A stretch of DNA of 64,000 bases from CAVSIP01 sp963728075 (GTDB lineage Bacteria; Actinomycetota; Actinomycetes; JAFAQI01; DASSKL01): the NCBI GenBank assembly GCA_963728075.1, contig CAVSIP010000003.1:558001-622000 (forward strand), written 5' to 3'. Below are positions 9,393 to 17,534 of the stretch, one piece after another; position 1 is the first letter of the stretch; every line of letters starts with the position of its first letter. The notes beneath the pieces are model-generated. The model had not been told where the DNA came from and did not search any database. It saw nothing but the letters and a program-made list of their open reading frames with translations. The position numbers were made by a program, and so were the translations under genes.

Positions 9393-10843
9393 GGCCCGCC
9401 GTTCTCGTCGCTGCGGTCGCCCTGGTCGCCGCCGGCACGGTCACGGTCGCCGACGTGTCGGTGAGCGCGGCCCGCCCCCAGGCGGCCCGGACCGACACGG
9501 TCGTGAGCGTCGGCGGTGCCGCACTGGTCTGCCCGCAGGCCGGGGCGGACGCCTCGGTGGGGGCCACCAGCGTCTCGGTGGTGAGCGTGCCCGCGGCAGA
9601 CGCTCCCCGGGACGGTCGGGTGACCATGACCGCGGTGCCGGGTGGCCGGGCGACCACGGTGCTGAACCGCCCCGAGACGCTCGTCACCCGTGAGGTGACG
9701 AAGGACGTCGGCAAGTCCGAGGTGCTCGTCGCGGAGGGCGGGCTCGCCGGCGGGCTGGAGGCCGTGCAGGCGACCCGGCGCGTCTCCGGTCCGTACCGCG
9801 GCATCTCCATGACCCGCTGCGTCCGGCCCGGGCGGGACTGGTGGTTCGTCGGGGCCTCGGGCGCCCTCGGGTACTACGACGGCGTCTACCTGGTGAACAC
9901 CGAGCGCACACCGGCACTCGTGGACGTCTCGCTCTGGAGCGAGAAGGGGCCGCTGGACGTGCCGCGTGCCGAGGGCATCGAGGTGCCGCCACACTCCCGG
10001 GTCGCGATCGGGCTGGGCGACTGGGCGCCCGACCAGCAGCGCGTCGCCCTGCACGTCGTTGCGCGTGCCGGCCGGGTCGCCGCTGCCGTGGCGGACCGCC
10101 GGCACACCGATGCCCGTCCGGACGGGGTCGACTGGCTGGTCCCCGCCGCCGCGCCCGGGCTGCACTTCGTCGTACCGGGCTTCGCCGCGGGCGTCGGGGA
10201 TCGTCGCCTGCTGCTCGCCGTGCCCGGGGCGGACGACGCGATCGTCACGGTCCGGATCGTCGGCTCCTCCGGCGCCTTCGTGCCCACCGCGCTCGCGAAG
10301 GTGCAGGTGCCCGGCGGAACGGTGCAGTCGCTCGACATCGGCAAGGCGCTCGGCGCCGACGACGCCGCGCTCGAGGTGACCAGCGACCGACCGGTGCTGG
10401 TGTCCGGACTGCTGCGCGGCCGTGACCGGGACACCGGATACGCGGACACCGCCTGGACGGCGGCCGCGCCGGCACTCGACGGGCCGGCCGTGGTCGCGGC
10501 GACCCGGGTCAACTACGGCAACACGACGACGCTGCTGCTGAGCGCCCCCGCGGGAGCAGCGCGGGTCGAGGTGCGCTCACTCGCGCCCGCTCCGGAGCGC
10601 CGGCTGACGGCGGCCGTGCCGGCCGGGCGGACGGTGACCGTGGACGTCGCGAGCCTGCTGCCGGCGTCGTCCCGGTACGGCGCGCTGGTCGTGCGGGTGC
10701 TCGCGGGCGGTCCCGTGCACGCTGCTGCACTCGTGTACGAGCACGGGTCGCACGGGCCGCTGTTCAGCCTGCTGCCGCTGGTGAGCCCGGAGCGCACCGC
10801 GACGCTGCCGCCCGTCCAGCCGGACGTGGGCGCCGGGCTGTGA
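9389..10843 (+). CDS. DUF5719-family secreted/anchored protein
   Basis: The 484-residue protein begins with a short positively charged start and a hydrophobic stretch (RPAVLVAAVALVAAGTVTVA), fitting a signal peptide or anchor. The remainder is beta-rich with many Val/Gly/Asp turns and no catalytic motif that I can point to. Its family and its position after the membrane glycosyltransferase are conserved in actinobacteria. The GTG start overlaps the previous TGA (GTGA), so the two are likely co-translated and may work together at the envelope. No function is known to me. Confidence 0.75.
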   Translation: MRPAVLVAAVALVAAGTVTVADVSVSAARPQAARTDTVVSVGGAALVCPQAGADASVGATSVSVVSVPAADAPRDGRVTMTAVPGGRATTVLNRPETLVTREVTKDVGKSEVLVAEGGLAGGLEAVQATRRVSGPYRGISMTRCVRPGRDWWFVGASGALGYYDGVYLVNTERTPALVDVSLWSEKGPLDVPRAEGIEVPPHSRVAIGLGDWAPDQQRVALHVVARAGRVAAAVADRRHTDARPDGVDWLVPAAAPGLHFVVPGFAAGVGDRRLLLAVPGADDAIVTVRIVGSSGAFVPTALAKVQVPGGTVQSLDIGKALGADDAALEVTSDRPVLVSGLLRGRDRDTGYADTAWTAAAPALDGPAVVAATRVNYGNTTTLLLSAPAGAARVEVRSLAPAPERRLTAAVPAGRTVTVDVASLLPASSRYGALVVRVLAGGPVHAAALVYEHGSHGPLFSLLPLVSPERTATLPPVQPDVGAGL

Positions 10844-10855
10844 CGCGCTGAGTGG

Positions 10856-11260
10856 TCAGTCCGGCGGGGCGTAGCCGGGGTCGATGACGTCCGGGTCGAC
10901 CTCGAGCAGGTCCGCGACGTGCTCGACGACGAGGTCGTGGACGAGGTCGGCGAGGTCCATCCGGTCGGTCGCCCGCAGCTCGATGGGCCGGCGGTACAGC
11001 ACGATCCGCGCCGGGGCGCTCCGGCCGCGGGGCTCGATCCGGCCGAGTGGCACGCCGTCCGGTGACTCCACGGGCGGGACGTCCTCCACGGCGAACTCGA
11101 CACCGCGCAGCTCGGCGGCCCAACGCTCCTCGATGTCCTCGATGGCGTCGAGGATCAGATCGTCGAACTGCTCGGCGCGTGAGCGTGCGATCGGCACCTG
11201 CGGCGGGGCGAGCGGTCCGCGCGCCCCACGACCGTGCCGGTCCCGCCGCCTGGTCGCCAC
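10856..11260 (-). CDS. Metallopeptidase-family (zincin-like, Rv3259 type) protein lacking HExxH
   Basis: This is the small conserved actinobacterial protein found beside DUF3499 and whiB, 134 residues long. The core FDDLILDAIEDIEERW, then VEFAVEDVP, and near the end LADLVHDLVVEHVADLL match the family. In zincin relatives the last block carries HExxH. Here the first His is followed by Asp (HDLVVEH), so catalytic zinc binding in the standard way is doubtful. I start it at GTG 11260 because TACGCT (11272-11267, minus strand) lies 6 nt upstream; an ATG at 11290 is the alternative. It converges on the DUF5719 gene with a 12-base gap. Confidence 0.75.
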   Translation of the reverse strand: MATRRRDRHGRGARGPLAPPQVPIARSRAEQFDDLILDAIEDIEERWAAELRGVEFAVEDVPPVESPDGVPLGRIEPRGRSAPARIVLYRRPIELRATDRMDLADLVHDLVVEHVADLLEVDPDVIDPGYAPPD

Positions 11261-11330
11261 GGGGCCAGCGTAGAGGCGCGACACGATCACGGTCGGTGCC
11301 CGGATGGTGGCAGCGCCGGCCGAGGGAGGC

Positions 11331-11336
11331 TACCTT
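11331..11336 (+). promoter_or_regulatory. -10 box TACCTT of leaderless DUF3499 gene
   Basis: TACCTT is 8 nt upstream of GTG 11345. It lies in the short divergent region shared with the zincin-like gene, whose own TACGCT box is on the other strand at 11272-11267. Confidence 0.5.
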
Positions 11337-11344
11337 TGCCGACC

Positions 11345-11689
11345 GTGAGCCCACTTCGGCGTTGCTCCCGTACCGCGTGCGGGCGTCCCGCCGTGGCCAC
11401 CTTGACCTACGTCTACGCCGACTCCACCGCCGTCGTGGGGCCGCTCGCCGCCTACGCCGAGCCGCACTGCTACGACCTGTGCGAGGTGCACGCCGCCCGG
11501 CTCACCGCGCCCCGCGGCTGGGAGGTGGTGCGGCTGCCGGTCGAGCCGGTGGCCGGGCCCAGCAACGACGACCTCGAGGCCCTCGCGGACGCCGTGCGGG
11601 AGGCTGCCCGTCCGGCCGCGCCTCCTCCGGCGAGCGGCAGCGGCAGCGGGGTCGGCCGCCGCGGCCACCTGCGTGTGCTCAAGTCCTGA
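11345..11689 (+). CDS. DUF3499-family zinc-ribbon protein
   Basis: The 114-residue protein opens with CSRTACGRPAVATLTYVYAD and continues with PHCYDLCEVHA. This pattern of paired Cys and Cys/His residues looks like a treble-clef or ribbon zinc site and is typical of DUF3499 (Rv3258c in M. tuberculosis). After residue 75 the protein becomes a low-complexity Ala/Pro/Gly/Ser tail. The function is unknown; the gene is conserved between whiB and manB across actinobacteria. The start is GTG 11345. Confidence 0.85.
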   Translation: MSPLRRCSRTACGRPAVATLTYVYADSTAVVGPLAAYAEPHCYDLCEVHAARLTAPRGWEVVRLPVEPVAGPSNDDLEALADAVREAARPAAPPPASGSGSGVGRRGHLRVLKS

Positions 11690-11794
11690 GCCTGCCCGGT
11701 TTGTCCGCTTCGTGGTCGACACGCCGGGTTCTCAAGCCCCCGGCCGATGCTGCCGATGCCCTCGGTGTCCCGCGACGCCCACCGAGGAGACACC

Positions 11795-12025
11795 ATGACC
11801 CGGACCACGACGCCGATGCCCCCGTCGCTGACCCAGCGCGGTGCGGTGACGCTGCAGTGCCCGTCGTGCACCAGCGAGCGAGTGACCGAGATCGCGATGC
11901 AGCTGACCGACGGTACGGTCGTGGACTTCCTGTCCTGCCGGGCCTGTGAGCACCGCTCCTGGCGCGACGGTGACCGTCTGCTCGCGCTGCCCGAGGTGCT
12001 CGGGCGCAGCCGCAAGGCCAGCTGA
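11795..12025 (+). CDS. Small zinc-ribbon protein
   Basis: This is a 76-residue protein with two CxxC knuckles, CPSC and CRAC, about 30 residues apart, and HRSW after the second. That fits a four-cysteine zinc ribbon of the kind found in transcription or RNA-binding accessory proteins. ATG 11795 has a strong GAGGAGA site at the right distance. It is transcribed with DUF3499 upstream and manB downstream. No enzymatic motif is visible, and the exact role is unknown. Confidence 0.8.
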   Translation: MTRTTTPMPPSLTQRGAVTLQCPSCTSERVTEIAMQLTDGTVVDFLSCRACEHRSWRDGDRLLALPEVLGRSRKAS

Positions 12026-12058
12026 CGCGCCGACCCCCGGCCGGCCGGAGCGGATCGG

Positions 12059-12064
12059 TACGCT
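12059..12064 (+). promoter_or_regulatory. -10 box TACGCT of leaderless manB
   Basis: TACGCT ends 6 nt before the GTG at 12071, with no ribosome-binding site between. Confidence 0.5.
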
Positions 12065-12070
12065 CGGGCC

Positions 12071-13420
12071 GTGCCCGACCTCTCCCGCGTCTTCAAGGCC
12101 TACGACGTCCGCGGTGTCGTCCCTGACGAGATCGACGAGGACCTCGCCCGCCGGGTCGGTGCCGCCTTCGTCCGGCTGCTGTCGGCGAAGCGGGTGGTCA
12201 CGGCGCACGACATGCGCGAGTCCTCCCCGCACCTCGCCCGGGCCTTCGCGGAGGGAGCGACCGGCCAGGGTGCCGACGTGGTCGAGGCCGGGCTGGGGTC
12301 CACGGACCTGCTGTACTTCGCCTCCGGCCGCCTCGACGTCCCGGGCGCGATGTTCACGGCCAGCCACAACCCGGCCAAGTACAACGGGATCAAGCTGTGC
12401 CGGGCCGGCGCGGCTCCGGTGGGCCAGGAGCGGGCCTGCAGGACGTCCGCGCGATGGTCGAGCGGGGCGTGCCCGCGTACGACGGCCCGACCGGGTCGAT
12501 CGAGTCCCGTGACCTGCTCGGCGAGTACGCCGAGTACATGCGCGGCCTGGTGCCGGGCCTGGCCGGGATGCGTCGGCTGCGGGTCGTCGCGGACGCGGGC
12601 AACGGCATGGCCGGACTGACGGCGCCCGCGGTGCTGGAGGCGCTGCCGCTGGACCTCGTCCCGATGTACTTCGAGCTCGACGGCACGTTCCCCAACCACG
12701 AGGCGAACCCGATCGAGCCGGAGAACACCGAGGCGACTGCGCGCGCGGGTCGTCGCCGAGGGCGCGGACCTCGGCCTGGCCTTCGATGGGGACGCGGACC
12801 GCTGCTTCGTCGTGGACGAGCGCGGCGAGACCGTCTCGCCGTCCGTGCTGACGGCGCTCATCGCCGTCCGGGAGCTGGCGCGCGAGCCCGGCGCCAGGAT
12901 CATTCACAACCTCATCACGTCCAAGGCGGTGCCGGAGATCGTGCGTGAGCACGGGGGCGAGCCGGTGCGCACGCGGGTCGGGCACTCGTTCATCAAGGGC
13001 ACGATGGCCGAGACGGGCGCGGTCTTCGGGGGCGAGCACTCCGGCCACTTCTACTTCCGCGACTTCTGGCGCGCCGACTCCGGGATGCTCGCCGCGCTGC
13101 ACGTCCTGGCGGCGCTCGGCGGCCAGGACCGGCCGCTGTCCGCTCTGCTGCAGGCCTACGCCCGCTACGTCGCCTCCGGGGAGGTCAACTCGGAGGTGGC
13201 CGACCAGCAGGGCCGGATGCAGGCGGTCGAGCACGCGTACGCCGGCCGCGACGGGGTGGGCATCGACCATCTCGACGGGCTCACCGTGGAGGGCGACGGG
13301 TGGTGGTTCAACCTGCGGCCGTCGAACACCGAGCCCCTGCTGCGGCTGAACGTCGAGGCCCGCGACGACGCCACGATGGCCCGCGTCCGGGACGAGGTCC
13401 TCGGCGTCGTCCGAGCCTGA
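12071..13420 (+). CDS. manB: Phosphomannomutase/phosphoglucomutase ManB, frame interrupted twice
   Basis: ManB interconverts mannose-6-phosphate and mannose-1-phosphate, feeding GDP-mannose for mannosylated lipids and glycans. The conserved blocks are all present across three frames: FKAYDVRG at the N-terminus, the phosphoserine loop TASHNP, the metal-binding DGDADR, GGEHSGH, and the phosphate-binding RPSNTEP near the end. The total length of about 450 residues is normal. The first break, near 12431, is a missing A before GLQDVR. The second, in the GCGCGC run near 12740-12755, precedes VVAEGADLGLAFDGD. Flanking DUF3499, Trm112-like and SIS isomerase genes are the usual neighbours. The breaks are probably sequence errors. 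Confidence 0.92.
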
Positions 13421-13463
13421 CCCGGCCGTCCTACCCTCGCCCCCCTTCACCCTGGGAGACCCT

Positions 13464-13649
13464 GTGAATCTCGATCCGGCCCTGCTGGAGATCCTCGCCT
13501 GCCCGAACTGCCACGGCGACCTGCGCGCCGACGAGGCCGCCGGCGAGCTGGTCTGCACGGGGGAGTGCGGCTACGCGTACCCGGTCCGTGACGACATTCC
13601 CGTGCTGCTCGTCGACGAGGCGCGCAAGCCGGAGGCGCCGACGTCGTGA
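13464..13649 (+). CDS. Trm112-family zinc-binding protein
   Basis: The 61-residue protein has ILACPNCHGDL, then CTGECGYAYPVRDDIPVLL, the standard bacterial Trm112/UPF0434 fold with a four-Cys zinc site. Family members act as small partners of methyltransferases or other enzymes. GTG 13464 follows GGGAGA. Its stop overlaps the GTG of the SIS gene (GTGA), and manB is upstream, so it sits inside a mannose-metabolism operon. Confidence 0.88.
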   Translation: MNLDPALLEILACPNCHGDLRADEAAGELVCTGECGYAYPVRDDIPVLLVDEARKPEAPTS

Positions 13650-14789
13650 GCGGCCCGCGGGACGAGGGCCGCCTCGACGACGAGACGGTGCTCACGCGAG
13701 ACCGACCCCGGCGAGATGCTGCGCGCTGTCGCGACGTCGGCCGCGCAGGTGCGGGAAGGTGCGCGGCTGGCACGCGAGGCCGGCCTGGAACGGCTGTCCC
13801 CGGACACCCAGCCGCGCGCGGTCGTGGTCGCCGGCATGGGTGGGTCGGCCATCGCCGGTGACGTCCTGGCCGCGGTGGCCGGCGACGGCTGCCGGCTGCC
13901 GGTGGTGGTGCACCGCGGGTACGGGTTGCCGGGCTGGGTCGGTGCCGCCGACCTCGTGATCGGCGTCTCCTGCTCCGGCGCGACCGAGGAGACGCTGTCC
14001 GCGGTCGACGAGGCGGTTCGGCGCGGCTCCTCGCTGCTCGCCGTCGGTGCCGCGGACTCGCCGCTGTCCCACCGGGCCGAGCAGGCCCGGGCTCCGTTCG
14101 TGCCCGTGTACGCCGACGGTCGACAGCCGCGGGCGTGCATCTGGTCGCTGGCCACGCCGCTGCTCGTCGCCGGCGACGCGCTCGGGTTCCTCAGCGCGCC
14201 GGAGCCGGCGCTGGAGGCCGCGGCCGAGCGGCTGGAGCAGGTGGCCCTGACCTGCCGGCCGGACTCGGAGTCCTTCGTCAACCCGGCCAAGTCGCTGGCG
14301 GTGGACCTCGCGGGATCTCTGCCGCTGGTGTGGGGCAGCGGCCAGGTCGGGCCGGTGGCCGCGTACCGCTTCGTGTGCCAGCTCGCCGAGAACGGCAAGT
14401 ACCCGGCCGTACCGGGGGGCCTGCCCGAGGCGAACCACAACCAGGTCGTCACGTTCGACGGGCCGTTCGCCTCGAGCCCGGCCGGGGAGGACTTCTTCCG
14501 CGACCGCACCGAGCCGGACCCGATGCGCCTGCGCCTCGTACTGCTGCGGGACCCGGCGGGTGAGCACCCGCAGGTCGCCCGGCGGGCCGACGCCTCGCGG
14601 GAGGTGGCCGAGGACCGCGGCGTGGACGTCACCGAGCTCGCGGCCGAGGGCGGCTCGCCGGTCGAGCGGCTCGCCGGCCTGGTCGGGCTGCTGGACTACG
14701 CGAGCGTCTACCTCGCGCTCCTCTACGGCATCGACCCGACGCCGGTCGGCCCCATCCTGGAGCTGAAAGACCGCATCCGTGAGCGCTGA
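13646..14789 (+). CDS. SIS-domain phosphoglucose/phosphomannose isomerase-type protein, one frame slip
   Basis: The protein resembles the bifunctional phosphoglucose/phosphomannose isomerases: AVVVAGMGGSAIAGD opens the first SIS domain, GVSCSGATEET carries the sugar-phosphate serine loop, and NGKYPAVPGGLPEANHNQ contains the family's conserved PEANHN segment. An additional C near 13698 separates the first 17 codons (SGPRDEGRLDDETVLT) from the rest. Removing it joins ETDPGEMLRAVATSAAQV in frame and gives about 380 residues. It would supply or drain mannose-6-phosphate next to ManB. The end overlaps the CDF transporter start. Confidence 0.85.
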
Positions 14790-15703
14790 GGGCGGCACCA
14801 GGGCCGTCGTCGCCGCACTGCTCGCCAACCTCGGCATCGCCGTCAGCAAGTTCGTCGCGTGGCTGTTCACCGGATCCGCCTCGATGCTCGCCGAGGGCGT
14901 GCACTCCCTGGCCGACACGGGCAACCAGGGGCTGCTGCTGTTCGGCGCGGAGCCGCGCGCAGCGGGCCCCGACGCGGCTGCACCCGTTCGGGCACGGGCA
15001 GGAGCGCTACTTCTACGGCTTCGTCGTCGCGCTGGTCCTGTTCAGCCTGGGTTCGATGTTCGCGCTGTTCGAGGGCTACGGAAGGTCGCGGAACCGCACG
15101 GTCTGGACAGCCCGGTCGTCGCGTTCGTCGTGCTGGGTGTGGCGATCGTGCTCGAGGCCTTCTCCTTGCGGACGGCGGTGCACGAGTCGCGCTCCGTGAA
15201 GGGTGCGTCCTCGTGGGTGCAGTTCGTCCGGCGGGCCAAGGCGCCCGGAGCTGCCGGTCGTCCTGCTCGAGGACACCGCTGCCCTGCTCGGGCTGGTGTT
15301 CGCGTTCACCGGCGTGGGCGTCGCCGAGATCACCGGTGACGCCCGCTGGGACGGCGCGGGCAGCATGGCGGTCGGGACACTGCTGTTCGTCGTCGCGGTC
15401 GTCCTCGGCCTGGAGATGAAGAGCCTGCTCATCGGCGAGGGCGCCGAGCCGGGCATCCTCGAGGCGATCGAGACCGGGCTCGTGGACGGTCACCGCATCA
15501 CCCGGGTGATCCACCTGCGCACCCTGTACCTCGGGCCGGACAGCCTGCTCGTCGCCGGCAAGGTCGCGCTCGCCCCGGGGCTGGACATCGCAGCGGTGGC
15601 GCAGGCCATCGACGACGCCGAGGTGCGGGTGCGCGTGGCGGTGCCCGTGGCCACCACCATCTTCCTCGAGCCCGACCTGTACCGCCCGTCGGTGACCGGG
15701 TAG
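14779..15703 (+). CDS. Cation diffusion facilitator (CDF) family metal transporter, frame interrupted three times
   Basis: CDF proteins export divalent metals by proton antiport. The N-terminal LLANLGIAVSKFVAWLFTGSASMLAEGVHSLADT contains the helix-2 signature (HSLADT metal site). HPFGHGQERYFYGF is the classic second block, and helices 3-6 and a C-terminal cytoplasmic domain follow. The pieces lie in three frames. A shift near 14946 falls after LLLFG, a missing C near 15079 falls in EGYRKVAEPHG, and an extra G near 15247 falls in RRAKAPELPVV. About 308 residues result after repair, a normal length. It overlaps the SIS gene by 11 bases. Substrate metal cannot be told from the sequence. Confidence 0.87.
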
Positions 15704-15705
15704 CG

Positions 15706-16146
15706 CTACAGCCGTTCCACGCCACCGTCCGGACGCAGGGGCGGGGCGGCGACGGTGTCCGTGCGGGAGACGTCGTCGTACGGGACGGCGCGCAGCCGCC
15801 CGGGCGCGAACGCCAGCCGGGCCATCGCGAAGCAGGACCGCCCGTACGGGATGCCGACGACCGTGACGGCCAGCAGGACACCGGCGAGGGCGTGCAGCAC
15901 GGCGAGCCACCACCCGGCGAGCGCCCACCACAGCACGTCTGCGGCCGTGCCGGTTCCCTCGCCCGGGTTGGTGCGGACGAGACCGGTCCGGAACGGCCAG
16001 ACCGCGTAGTTGGAGACCGCGAACGCACCGCGGCCGTGCCGGGCGGTGCCGACCAGCACGAACCCGATGGCGGCCGCGAACAGGTATCCGGCGGCCAGCC
16101 AGATCCCGGCGAACAGCACCCAGAACACCTTGCGGACGAGCTCCAT
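15706..16146 (-). CDS. YccF-like inner-membrane protein
   Basis: The 146-residue protein has a helix near residues 5-32 (VFWVLFAGIWLAAGYLFAAA), then WWALAGWWLAVLHALAGVLL and VTVVGIPYGRSCFAMARLAF. The G-W-W-L spacing followed by the GIP block is typical of YccF-domain proteins. These are small membrane proteins without a proven activity. It converges on the CDF gene with a two-base gap and diverges from the molybdopterin oxidoreductase. Confidence 0.65.
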   Translation of the reverse strand: MELVRKVFWVLFAGIWLAAGYLFAAAIGFVLVGTARHGRGAFAVSNYAVWPFRTGLVRTNPGEGTGTAADVLWWALAGWWLAVLHALAGVLLAVTVVGIPYGRSCFAMARLAFAPGRLRAVPYDDVSRTDTVAAPPLRPDGGVERL

Positions 16147-16240
16147 GGTGTGGTCATGCCCGGCCGGGTGGCCCGGTCACCGGTCGACGCTGAACCGAAC
16201 AGGGCGCAGGATCGTGGCACGGAGTGTGACGGGAGCGGCG

Positions 16241-16939
16241 ATGGACGGAACGCCGGTGGGGCGCCGGGTGGTCCTCGGCATGCTCGGGCTGGGCGCCGTC
16301 GGGGTCGTGGCCGGCGGCCGCCTGCTCGACCGCGTCCCCCCGTCCGGCAGCTCGGGCGGCTTCGACCCGATCGGGGCGCTCACCCGGGCGCTCGGCGGCC
16401 ACTGGCGGTACTACACCGTCACCGACGGCTTCCCGGACCGGTCGGTGGCGGAGTACCGGCTGCGGGTCACCGGCCTGGTCGACACCCCGCTGGACCTGTC
16501 GTACGACCAGCTGCGCGCGCTGCCTGCGACCCGCGTCACCGCCGACTTCCAGTGCGTGACCGGCTGGCGGGTGCCGGGCGTGCACTGGCAGGGCGTGCGC
16601 CTCGCCGACCTGCTCGACCGCGCCGGTCTGGCCCCGACCGCCCAGGCGGTGCGGTTCGTGTCGTTCGACGGGGCGTACACCGAGAGCCTCACGCTCGAGC
16701 AGGCGCGCCGGCCGGACGTGCTGGTCGCCTACGACCTCGACGGCAAGCCGGTGTCCAGCGACCACGGCGGCCCTGCGCGTCTGCTGGTCGCGCCCATGTA
16801 CGGCTACAAGTCCTGCAAGTGGCTGAGCGAGATCAACATCACCGACCGCGTCGTCCCGGGGTACTGGGAGCGGCGCGGGTACGACGTCGACGCGTGGGTG
16901 GGCCGCTCGAACGGGCGCAGCGATGAGCCGACCGCCTGA
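16241..16939 (+). CDS. Molybdopterin-dependent oxidoreductase (sulfite oxidase/MsrP fold)
   Basis: The 232-residue protein starts with RRVVLGMLGLGAVGVVAGG, a twin-arginine-like signal or anchor. The catalytic domain follows: YRLRVTGLVDTPLDLSYDQL, then ADFQCVTGW, whose cysteine is the expected molybdenum ligand, and later VAPMYGYKSCKWL. Length and domain match the short bacterial sulfite-oxidase-like enzymes that are paired with a membrane cytochrome b. ATG 16241 follows GGGAGCG. The stop overlaps the next start by 17 bases. The physiological substrate could be sulfoxides, sulfite or another oxyanion; the sequence does not say. Confidence 0.85.
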   Translation: MDGTPVGRRVVLGMLGLGAVGVVAGGRLLDRVPPSGSSGGFDPIGALTRALGGHWRYYTVTDGFPDRSVAEYRLRVTGLVDTPLDLSYDQLRALPATRVTADFQCVTGWRVPGVHWQGVRLADLLDRAGLAPTAQAVRFVSFDGAYTESLTLEQARRPDVLVAYDLDGKPVSSDHGGPARLLVAPMYGYKSCKWLSEINITDRVVPGYWERRGYDVDAWVGRSNGRSDEPTA

Positions 16940-17534
16940 CGGGCTGCCGCGGTTCACGCCGGCCGAGCGGCGCGTGCACCAGGCCACCGCGCTGCTGGTG
17001 CTCGTCCTCACGCTGACCGCCGCCGTGCTGTACGTGCAGCCGCTGGCCCTCGCGGTGGGCCGGCGGCCGCTCGTCGAGGGGCTCCACGTCGCGGCCGGCT
17101 TCCTCCTGCCGGCGCCGACCCTGCTGGGGCTGCTCTCACCGGAGTTCCGCGCCGACGTGGCGCGGCTGAACCGGTTCGTCCCCGGCGACCGCGAGTGGCT
17201 GCTGCGGCGCGACCGGCGAACCGCCGGCCTGCCGGTCGGCAAGTTCAACGCCGGGCAGAAGCTCGCCGCGGCCGTCGTGGCGGGCGCCGGGCTGCTGCTG
17301 CTGGCCACCGGCCTGCTCATGCTCGTCGGCGTCCGGCTGGCCGTACCGGTCGGCTGGCGGCGGGGTGCCACTGCCGTGCACGACCTCACCTCCGCCGGCC
17401 TGCTGGTCCTGCTCGCCGGGCACTTCTGGCAGGCGTGGCGGCACCCCGAGGCGCGCGCCGCTCTGCGTACCGGTCAGGTCGACCCCGAGTACGCCGCGCG
17501 CGAGCATGCCCGCTGGTACGCCGAGCAGTCCTAG
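16923..17534 (+). CDS. Cytochrome b561/formate-dehydrogenase-gamma-like membrane protein
   Basis: The 203-residue protein has four hydrophobic segments near residues 20-42, 52-72, 108-132 and 147-163, with histidines suited to haem b at ERRVHQATA, EGLHVAAG, TAVHDLTS and LLAGHFW. It probably passes electrons between the quinone pool and the molybdoenzyme encoded just upstream. The genes overlap by 17 bases, which supports a two-protein complex. The C-terminal EYAAREHARWYAE is cytoplasmic-looking and is common in this family. Confidence 0.8.
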   Translation: MSRPPDGLPRFTPAERRVHQATALLVLVLTLTAAVLYVQPLALAVGRRPLVEGLHVAAGFLLPAPTLLGLLSPEFRADVARLNRFVPGDREWLLRRDRRTAGLPVGKFNAGQKLAAAVVAGAGLLLLATGLLMLVGVRLAVPVGWRRGATAVHDLTSAGLLVLLAGHFWQAWRHPEARAALRTGQVDPEYAAREHARWYAEQS

